Source of the DNA: Pseudomonas sp. PB101 | GTDB taxonomy: Bacteria > Pseudomonadota > Gammaproteobacteria > Pseudomonadales > Pseudomonadaceae | Reading direction: 5' to 3' | Length of the DNA: 64,000 nt | Assembly: GCF_009764265.1 (NCBI RefSeq) | Contig: NZ_RWIR01000087.1 | Span: 1-64,000 of the forward strand | Shown here: positions 17,798 through 24,569 of the stretch, one piece after another | Position numbering within the stretch: the stretch's first letter is position 1 | How the letters are laid out: every line of letters starts with the position of its first letter | Notes under the pieces: generated by a model | Databases searched by the model: none | Seen by the model: only the letters and a program-made list of their open reading frames with translations | What the model was told of the DNA's origin: nothing | Position numbers and translations under genes: made by a program

Positions 17798-18432
17798 TGG
17801 GAGAGAAAATTCAGTCGATAGAGGCCGATGAAGTTGGGGTTGGCTGCGTCGGGTATCCATCGGGTGTCCTTCCATGTCATGAGTTGCTGCAGGCTTGCCG
17901 AACGCATGCCGTTGTCGGTGGGGGTGCTGGTGCCGGTGTGGTAGGCGATGTAACGGCCCATCCAGATCATCAGGTGCTGGTCGTCGCCCTGATCGAAAAA
18001 CATCAGGTCGCCGGGGCGCGCCTGTGACACGTCGCGACTGACCAGGTGGCTGTTGAACTGGATCAATTTGATTGCGTTGACGTACGGCCCGACCTTGCCT
18101 GCGCCCTGCTGCCATTGCCGGGCGAGACCACGCTGGGCATCGCTCAATTGCAGCTCCGGCGGCAGGTAACGATTGGTCAGGCCATTGCTGCGCAGCCATT
18201 TGTCGTCATGGACTTTCAGCGCTTCGTTGGCGGCGAAACGCACCAGTCCCGCGCAGTCCTGCTGATACCAGCGCGGGCTCGGGCCCTGGCTCAGTTGCTC
18301 TTGGGCGATGCGCACGAACCAGGCGCGGAACACCTGGGATTGCTGTGGGTCGAGCGAAGGTGCCTCGACAGCGCGGGCGCCCGCGCTCAGCAACAGCGCC
18401 AGCAGGCCAAGACTGCGGATCAATGCCGTCAC
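17794..18432 (-). CDS. magC: DUF1175 (YfaT/MagC-like), NlpC/P60-type enzyme candidate
   Basis: 212 residues from GTG at 18432, overlapping the magB stop as GTGA. A signal peptide (IRSLGLLALLLSAGARA) is followed by a pattern that reads like NlpC/P60 cysteine peptidases: QDCAGLVRF with Cys60, ARPGDLMFF (139-146), and DQHLMIWMG with His153, then AYHTG with His165. These enzymes cut peptidoglycan stem peptides. DUF1175 has no assigned activity that I know of; the enzyme reading is inference from the motif order. Its stop overlaps the magD start. Confidence 0.82.
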   Translation of the reverse strand: MTALIRSLGLLALLLSAGARAVEAPSLDPQQSQVFRAWFVRIAQEQLSQGPSPRWYQQDCAGLVRFAANEALKVHDDKWLRSNGLTNRYLPPELQLSDAQRGLARQWQQGAGKVGPYVNAIKLIQFNSHLVSRDVSQARPGDLMFFDQGDDQHLMIWMGRYIAYHTGTSTPTDNGMRSASLQQLMTWKDTRWIPDAANPNFIGLYRLNFLSQ

Positions 18433-20141
18433 AGCGCTTTCCACTCCAGCGGCAGCCACTGCCAGTGGCCGTCTGGCTCGGTGCCTTCGGGCAAGGTCAG
18501 GGCGTATTTGCCGTAACCGCCAAGCTTGCGCAGTTTCGGGATCAGATAGGTTTGCGCGGCGTTGTAGAACACCGGCTCCATGTCCTGGGGCAGGCTGTCG
18601 AGGGTTTCCTGCTGCATCAGTTGCGCCATGGAATCGGGGCCGAAATAAATCGGCATCAGCAGGTCTTTGGGCACCACGTCGGCCATCGGTGGGAAGCGCT
18701 TGTCGAGGGTGCCGAGGGCCTTGTCCACCAGCTTGTCGTCGAGGGAAAACAGCAGCGTCGAGCCATGGCGCGCGAGGCTGACCTTCATGAACGCCTTGCC
18801 GGTGATGGCGTCAGGGTCTGACGCCTCCTTGGCCGCATAAGGACCGAAATTGGAGCTGACCTGGCGTTGCCACTGGTGGCTCTGCCCTGCCTGGTTTTCC
18901 ACCACCGGGAAGGCACCTTCCTCGACGTTGCCCTCGTGGGCACCGACCATCGAGCCGAACAGGCTGCCCAGATCCCCATCGAGCTTGCCGGTGTCGTCAT
19001 CGTTCAGGCTGGCCACCAGCAAGGGGGTGTACAGGCGTGAATCGGCATACCAGCACAGGCCCGCCGCGCCGGCCATGTGCTCGGTCAACGCCTGGGCCAC
19101 CTGCTCCTGCGCACCGAGTTTCACCAGCAGCGGTTTCTGTTGTTCGGCCGCCAGCGGCAACGCCACGCAAGCACTGGCCCCCATGGGCATGGCTTGCCAG
19201 ATCGGCTTGAAATCGAAGTCCGGCTGACTTTCCAGTTCATCCATGGCCAGGAAGCTGTGCCAGCCCTTGTCATCCATATCGAAACGCAGCCCGGCGAAGT
19301 TCGGGATAAAACGCTGGTAACCCATGGCCAGCACGCTGGCATTCACCGACAGGCGCTGCTTCACCTCCGGCGGGCGAGGCGGCAGGCCGAAGGCTTCGGG
19401 AAACAGTTTTTCGCCGTTGAGCAACGCGGCAATGGCCGTGGTCGACACGCCGCCCGGTTCTTGCGTTGCACCGTTTTGTGGATCGTAGAGTTTCACCGGA
19501 TTGGACAGCACCACCAGCTTGTCGCCATGGGATGCGAACAGCAGCGCCTTGCTGGCGTTGTAATTGAGTTGATAGAGCGCCACGTCGTCGCTGCCGACCT
19601 TCACGTCAGCCACCTTGCTCAGCTGCGAGTCGTCCAGCGCCACTTTGGCCAGCGGTTCCAGCACCTTGGCCAGCCCGCCGCGATCCATCACCAGCAGAAA
19701 ATCCTTGAGCCGGCCATCCGCACCGCGCCACAACGCCACGTCGGCAGGCTGATCGAATAACTGCTCGATCAAGCTGTCCTGCAGTTTCAGGTCATGTTCG
19801 TAGATGATCCGCCGCAGGCTGCCGATCAAGCCCAGGCGATCGGCGTGGGTTTCGTAATAGAAGACGAAATCTTCGGTCAGGGTTTCCTTGAGGAACGGCA
19901 CTGCCAACAAGTCCTTGGGCAACTGGCTCAGGGAATGGGTTTCCAGCAGGCCATCCGGGCGACTCATGCCCAGTTTGTCACTGGCCAACGCAGGCGCCGG
20001 GGCCTTGGGCTTGTGCATGAACCACCCCATGCCGCCGGCCACGGCCGCGACCAGGCATAACCCGATCAGCAGCGTCGGCCAATGCAATGAAGCTTTGGCC
20101 GGCGCTGCGCCAGCGGCTGGAGTAACAGTGTTATCACTCAT
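18429..20141 (-). CDS. magB: DUF2138 (YfaA/MagB-like) membrane-anchored protein
   Basis: 570 residues from ATG at 20141 (a GTG two codons upstream is possible). One N-terminal membrane helix (LLIGLCLVAAVAGGMGWFM) anchors a large periplasmic domain that starts with LSQLPKDLLAVPFLKETLTE, the DUF2138 hallmark. No catalytic motif is recognised. In the P. aeruginosa mag operon the equivalent protein is, from memory, an inner-membrane partner of MagD. Gap to magA is 38 bases. Confidence 0.82.
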   Translation of the reverse strand: MSDNTVTPAAGAAPAKASLHWPTLLIGLCLVAAVAGGMGWFMHKPKAPAPALASDKLGMSRPDGLLETHSLSQLPKDLLAVPFLKETLTEDFVFYYETHADRLGLIGSLRRIIYEHDLKLQDSLIEQLFDQPADVALWRGADGRLKDFLLVMDRGGLAKVLEPLAKVALDDSQLSKVADVKVGSDDVALYQLNYNASKALLFASHGDKLVVLSNPVKLYDPQNGATQEPGGVSTTAIAALLNGEKLFPEAFGLPPRPPEVKQRLSVNASVLAMGYQRFIPNFAGLRFDMDDKGWHSFLAMDELESQPDFDFKPIWQAMPMGASACVALPLAAEQQKPLLVKLGAQEQVAQALTEHMAGAAGLCWYADSRLYTPLLVASLNDDDTGKLDGDLGSLFGSMVGAHEGNVEEGAFPVVENQAGQSHQWQRQVSSNFGPYAAKEASDPDAITGKAFMKVSLARHGSTLLFSLDDKLVDKALGTLDKRFPPMADVVPKDLLMPIYFGPDSMAQLMQQETLDSLPQDMEPVFYNAAQTYLIPKLRKLGGYGKYALTLPEGTEPDGHWQWLPLEWKAL

Positions 20142-20179
20142 GTTCACAAAACCCGAATTTCATCCGTGGAGCGGGATGC

Positions 20180-20971
20180 TTAGTAGTTGAAAGTCTTGAC
20201 CAGCAGCAGGTCGCCGATTGCGCGCAGGGGCACGATGAAGGTCTCGCGTTTTTCATCGACGGTGTTTTCGTTGAGCACCAGGTTGATCTGCGAGGTAATC
20301 ACCTCGTTCTGGTTGCTGGTCTCATCGAAGTTATAGCCGCCGCTGCCAAAGTTGCCCCAATAGTTCACGTAAACCAGATAGGTGCCACGCAGGGGGGCGG
20401 TCATGGTGAACATTTCCGGCCCCGGGCCATCGACGCCGTCAGGGTCGAGGCCGCCGCCATTGGTCAAGGCCGGGCGCGACCAGAAGGCATGCTGGCCATC
20501 GGGCGTGACGATGTGCAGATCGAGTTCGGCCTTCGGGTCATCCCACCCCAGCACCACGCGAATCTTCGCCGGAGTGCGCAGGTTGTTGGCTTCATAGAAT
20601 TGAACGCGCTTGAGCGACTGGCCTTGGGCGCTGCGGATTTCCACGCTGTTGGAACCGGCACCAAAGGCATAGGGCCGGGCAAAACGCCCTTGCTCGTCGG
20701 TATAGAGATTCAGCGGATTGCCGTTGACTGCCAGGGTGTGCGGCCCACGCTGGGTGCCCAAGGCCTTCAGTTGGCCTTCGATCATCGTGCGATTGCGCTG
20801 CACACCCCGATCAATCGGCGGTGTGGGATAGGCGACTTGCGGGTTTTCGCTCCGGTCCAGCAGACCGTTGTAACGCCAGCCACCCACCGGCTCCGACAGC
20901 TCGGCATTCGGCGCGGCCAGCATCACAGGCGCGAAAACCAGCCCGGTCAGCAGCAAAAGAAATGAGCGCAT
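20180..20971 (-). CDS. magA: DUF2135 (YfaP/MagA-like) protein, first gene of the mag operon
   Basis: 263 residues from the ATG at 20971, chosen because AGGAGG lies six bases before it; an ATG at 20992 is less likely. A signal peptide (SFLLLLTGLVFAPVMLAA) precedes a DUF2135 beta-domain with LGWDDPKAELDLHIVTPDG and YLVYVNYWGNFG. It is paralogous to magF at the other end of the operon. The start lies at the edge of a small hairpin (GCATG at 20986-20990, CATGC at 20968-20972) with the Shine-Dalgarno GGA in the loop, a layout compatible with RsmA/E control. Confidence 0.82.
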   Translation of the reverse strand: MRSFLLLLTGLVFAPVMLAAPNAELSEPVGGWRYNGLLDRSENPQVAYPTPPIDRGVQRNRTMIEGQLKALGTQRGPHTLAVNGNPLNLYTDEQGRFARPYAFGAGSNSVEIRSAQGQSLKRVQFYEANNLRTPAKIRVVLGWDDPKAELDLHIVTPDGQHAFWSRPALTNGGGLDPDGVDGPGPEMFTMTAPLRGTYLVYVNYWGNFGSGGYNFDETSNQNEVITSQINLVLNENTVDEKRETFIVPLRAIGDLLLVKTFNY

Positions 20972-21295
20972 GCGACGCCTCCTGCCATGCATGACGAAAC
21001 CTTGCGCCTGATCCTGAGCGCGTTACAGGTGTGAATACTGCGTTTCGTCTGAAAGACCCGTGACTGTCGGGTCGTAGATGGCGCGAAGGTTAGCCAGTTG
21101 GGTGTTTTTTAACAATCGGACGAATCCGAAATTGCTGCAGCAGTCTCGGTAACGGGTGGACGGTGAGCCGAATAGCGATGTTATTCGGCTCACGAAATGA
21201 GCCGAATAATCCATAGACGCCACCCCGCTCATTTGCCCATGAACCCCCTATCTGCTAGTGTCGCGCCGGTTTAACGTCAACCGGAAATCGCCGCC
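20972..21295. promoter_or_regulatory. Divergent mag / xseB control region
   Basis: 324 bases between two divergent operons. It must carry promoters for both. The only striking structure is the three-arm alternating repeat at 21163-21209. A 69-codon open frame (21023-21232, minus) spans the repeat but has no clear start signal, and I do not accept it as a gene. Confidence 0.5.
21163..21209. repeat. Three alternating copies of TGAGCCGAATA
   Basis: Arm A GTGAGCCGAATA (21163-21174), arm B TTATTCGGCTCAC (21181-21193) and arm C TGAGCCGAATAA (21198-21209) are near-identical in alternating orientation. A+B form a perfect 12-bp stem with a seven-base loop; B+C form another perfect 12-bp stem with a five-base loop. 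The two hairpins are mutually exclusive. It may be an operator array or a switchable leader. Confidence 0.85.
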
Positions 21296-21538
21296 ATGGC
21301 CCGCAAAAAAGCTGCACTGGATTTCGAACAGTCCCTCGCCGACCTGCAAACGCTGGTGGAGCGTCTGGAGAATGGCGAATTGTCGCTGGAGGACTCGCTG
21401 GCCGCTTTCGAGCAAGGCATCGGTCTGACCCGCGATTGCCAGGCGGCGCTGGCCCAGGCCGAGCAAAAGGTTCAGGTGCTGCTCGAGCGTGATGGCGAGT
21501 TGGCCGAGGAACCCTTCGAAGCGGACCAGCCAGAATGA
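21296..21538 (+). CDS. xseB: Exodeoxyribonuclease VII small subunit
   Basis: 80 residues, the normal size. The family core FEQSLADLQTLVERLENGEL followed by LEDSLAAFEQGI is complete. It forms helical hairpins that bind XseA to make the single-strand nuclease. Its stop overlaps the ispA start (ATGA at 21535), so the two are translationally coupled, as in most gammaproteobacteria. Confidence 0.96.
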   Translation: MARKKAALDFEQSLADLQTLVERLENGELSLEDSLAAFEQGIGLTRDCQAALAQAEQKVQVLLERDGELAEEPFEADQPE

Positions 21539-22422
21539 TTGCAGCGTACTCGGCGACCAGCCAGGCCCGCGTCAATGCGGCTCTGGAAACCCTGTTCACG
21601 GCACCCGGCCCGGAGCTGGCGCGGTTGTACGAGGCCATGCGCTACAGCGTGATGAACGGCGGCAAACGCGTGCGTCCACTGCTGGCCTACGCCGCGTGCG
21701 AAGCCTTGGGTGGCCAGCCTGAACAAGCCAACGGCGCGGCCTGTGCGGTAGAACTGATCCACGCCTATTCGCTGGTGCATGACGACTTGCCGGCGATGGA
21801 CGATGACGATCTGCGCCGTGGCCAGCCGACCACCCACAAGAAATTCGATGAAGCCTGCGCGATCCTTGCCGGCGACGGTTTGCAGAGCCTGGCCTTCAGC
21901 GCCCTGCTCGATCCGCGCCTGAGCGCCCCGGATGCCGAAATCCGCCTGCAAATGGTCGGCGCCCTGGCACTGGCGGCAGGCCCGGCGGGCATGGTCGGCG
22001 GCCAGGCCATCGACCTCGGCTCGGTCGGCCTCAAGCTTGACCAGAAAGCCCTGGAGTACATGCACCGGCACAAGACCGGTGCGCTGATCGAAGCCAGCGT
22101 CAAGCTCGGCGCCCTGGCCAGTGGCCGAGCCGAGAAAGACGAGCTGAAATCCCTGCAGGCTTATGCACAGGCCATCGGCCTGGCCTTCCAGGTGCAGGAC
22201 GACATTCTCGACGTCGAAAGCGATACCGCAACCCTGGGCAAACGCCAGGGCGCCGACATTGCCCGGGACAAACCGACCTACCCGGCCCTGCTCGGCCTCG
22301 ACGCCGCCAAGGCCTATGCCTTGGAGCTGCGCGACCAGGCCCTGCACGCGCTGCGACCGTTTGACGCGGCGGCCGAGCCATTGCGTGATCTGGCCCGGTA
22401 TATCGTCGATCGCCGCAGCTGA
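21535..22422 (+). CDS. ispA: Farnesyl diphosphate synthase (geranyltranstransferase)
   Basis: 295 residues. Both Asp-rich motifs are present: HDDLPAMDDDD near residue 82 and the second DDILD. GGKRVRP near residue 42 binds isopentenyl diphosphate. It condenses IPP with DMAPP and GPP to give farnesyl diphosphate for quinones and undecaprenyl phosphate. Sits between xseB and dxs in the conserved xseB-ispA-dxs cluster. Confidence 0.96.
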   Translation: MIAAYSATSQARVNAALETLFTAPGPELARLYEAMRYSVMNGGKRVRPLLAYAACEALGGQPEQANGAACAVELIHAYSLVHDDLPAMDDDDLRRGQPTTHKKFDEACAILAGDGLQSLAFSALLDPRLSAPDAEIRLQMVGALALAAGPAGMVGGQAIDLGSVGLKLDQKALEYMHRHKTGALIEASVKLGALASGRAEKDELKSLQAYAQAIGLAFQVQDDILDVESDTATLGKRQGADIARDKPTYPALLGLDAAKAYALELRDQALHALRPFDAAAEPLRDLARYIVDRRS

Positions 22423-22513
22423 CGGCGAATCCGCCAAAAAGGACCAACGCGTGGGCAGGGGACGATGCATCAGGTAAACTGCCGCATCTTTTATACCTAT
22501 AACGATTCGCCTG

Positions 22514-24412
22514 ATGCCCACGACGTTTCATGAGATTCCCCGCAAGCGCCCGACCACGCCCCTGCTCGACCGCGCGAACACGCCGGACGGCCTGCGCCGG
22601 TTAGGCGAAGCCGAGCTGGAAACCCTGGCCGATGAGTTGCGCCTGGAATTGCTCTACACGGTCGGCCAGACCGGTGGGCATTTCGGTGCAGGCCTGGGCG
22701 TGATCGAGCTGACCATCGCGCTGCATTACGTCTTCGACACCCCGGACGACCGGCTGGTGTGGGACGTGGGTCATCAGGCTTATCCGCACAAGATCCTCAC
22801 CGGTCGTCGCGAGCGCATGGGCACCCTGCGCCAGAAGGACGGCATCGCAGCCTTCCCGCGCCGCTCCGAGAGCGAGTACGACACCTTTGGCGTCGGCCAC
22901 TCCAGCACCTCGATCAGTGCCGCGCTGGGCATGGCGATCGCCGCCCGCCTGCAGAACAGTGACCGCAAGGCCATCGCGGTGATCGGCGACGGCGCGTTGA
23001 CCGCGGGCATGGCGTTCGAGGCGCTCAACCATGCGCCGGAAGTGGACGCCAACATGCTGGTGATCCTCAACGACAACGACATGTCGATCTCGCGCAACGT
23101 CGGCGGCCTGTCGAACTATCTGGCGAAGATCCTTTCCAGTCGCACCTACGCAAGCATGCGCGAAGGCAGCAAAAAGGTCCTGTCGCGCCTGCCCGGTGCC
23201 TGGGAAATCGCCCGTCGTACCGAAGAATACGCAAAAGGCATGCTGGTTCCCGGCACGCTGTTCGAAGAGCTGGGCTGGAACTACATCGGCCCGATCGATG
23301 GCCACGACCTGCCAACCCTGATTGCCACGCTGCGCAACATGCGCGACCTGAAAGGTCCGCAGTTCCTGCACATCGTCACCAAGAAAGGCAAAGGCTTCGC
23401 CCCGGCGGAAGTCGACCCGATCGGTTACCACGCCATCACCAAACTCGAACCGCTGGACGCCCCGGCTGCCGCGCCGAAAAAGGCCAGCGGGCCGAAATAT
23501 TCCGGTGTGTTCGGCGAATGGCTGTGCGACATGGCGGCTGCCGATCCGCGCCTGGTCGGGATTACCCCGGCGATGAAGGAAGGCTCGGACCTGGTCGCTT
23601 TCAGCGAACGGTTCCCGCTGCGTTACTTCGACGTGGCCATTGCCGAGCAGCACGCCGTCACCCTCGCGGCCGGCATGGCCTGCGAAGGCGCCAAACCCGT
23701 GGTGGCGATTTATTCGACCTTCCTGCAGCGCGGTTATGACCAGTTGGTGCATGACGTCGCGGTGCAGAACCTCGACGTACTGTTCGCCATCGACCGCGCA
23801 GGCCTGGTGGGCGAAGACGGTCCGACCCACGCCGGCAGTTTCGATCTTTCGTACCTGCGCTGCATCCCCGGCATGCTGGTGATGACCCCGAGCGATGAAA
23901 ACGAGCTGCGCAAAATGCTTACCACCGGTCACCTGTATGAAGGTCCGGCGGCGGTGCGTTACCCACGCGGCAACGGCCCGAACGCGACCATCGAGAAAGA
24001 CCTCGAGCCGATCGAGATCGGCAAGGGCGTAGTTCGCCGCCAGGGCAGCAAAGTCGCCTTGCTGGTGTTCGGCGTGCAACTAGCCGAAGCGCTGAAAGTC
24101 GCCGAGACGCTGGATGCAACCGTGGTCGACATGCGTTTCGTCAAACCGCTGGATGAAGCACTGGTTCGCGAAATCGCCGGCAGTCATGAGCTGTTGGTCA
24201 CTGTCGAGGAAAACGCGATCATGGGCGGCGCCGGTGGCGCGGTCAGCGAATTCCTCGCCCGCGAAAACATCCTCAAGTCGATGTTGCACCTCGGCTTGCC
24301 GGACATTTACGTCGAACACGCCAAACCTGCGCAAATGCTGGCCGAGTGTGGGCTGGATGAAGCCGGGATCGAGGCCTCGATCCGCGAACGCCTGCAACTG
24401 CTCAACCGCTAA
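22514..24412 (+). CDS. dxs: 1-Deoxy-D-xylulose-5-phosphate synthase
   Basis: 632 residues. The thiamine diphosphate motif runs from GDGALTAGMAFEALNHA to the NDNDMS sequence, and the transketolase pyrimidine domain shows AEQHAVTLAAGMA. It joins pyruvate and glyceraldehyde-3-phosphate in the first step of the MEP isoprenoid pathway, feeding IspA encoded just upstream. The 91-base gap contains TTTATACCTATAAC, a possible internal promoter. Followed by a long REP hairpin. Confidence 0.97.
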   Translation: MPTTFHEIPRKRPTTPLLDRANTPDGLRRLGEAELETLADELRLELLYTVGQTGGHFGAGLGVIELTIALHYVFDTPDDRLVWDVGHQAYPHKILTGRRERMGTLRQKDGIAAFPRRSESEYDTFGVGHSSTSISAALGMAIAARLQNSDRKAIAVIGDGALTAGMAFEALNHAPEVDANMLVILNDNDMSISRNVGGLSNYLAKILSSRTYASMREGSKKVLSRLPGAWEIARRTEEYAKGMLVPGTLFEELGWNYIGPIDGHDLPTLIATLRNMRDLKGPQFLHIVTKKGKGFAPAEVDPIGYHAITKLEPLDAPAAAPKKASGPKYSGVFGEWLCDMAAADPRLVGITPAMKEGSDLVAFSERFPLRYFDVAIAEQHAVTLAAGMACEGAKPVVAIYSTFLQRGYDQLVHDVAVQNLDVLFAIDRAGLVGEDGPTHAGSFDLSYLRCIPGMLVMTPSDENELRKMLTTGHLYEGPAAVRYPRGNGPNATIEKDLEPIEIGKGVVRRQGSKVALLVFGVQLAEALKVAETLDATVVDMRFVKPLDEALVREIAGSHELLVTVEENAIMGGAGGAVSEFLARENILKSMLHLGLPDIYVEHAKPAQMLAECGLDEAGIEASIRERLQLLNR

Positions 24413-24423
24413 ACACACTATCC

Positions 24424-24515
24424 CTGTGGGAGCGGGCTTGCCCGCGAAGAGGCCGGCACATCCAACATCAATGTTGAGTGTGCCGACGCCTTCGCGGGCA
24501 AGCCCGCTCCCACAG
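24424..24515. repeat. Inverted REP pair forming one long hairpin
   Basis: CTGTGGGAGCGGGCTTGCCC... (24424-24449) is a perfect 26-bp inverted repeat of 24490-24515. Inside, GGCACA/TGTGCC and CAACAT/ATGTTG pair as well, so almost all 92 bases fold into one stem. It separates dxs from btuB and probably stabilises or terminates the dxs transcript. Confidence 0.9.
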
Positions 24516-24569
24516 TGTTTTGTGGGCCTCTCAAAATTGTATTCGCCTCAAAGCACCATCGGACTACCC

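Noticed and set aside
21023..21232. 69-codon minus-strand open frame in the mag/xseB gap
   Set aside because: It lies across the palindromic array, lacks a ribosome site and family similarity; more likely a chance frame in a control region.
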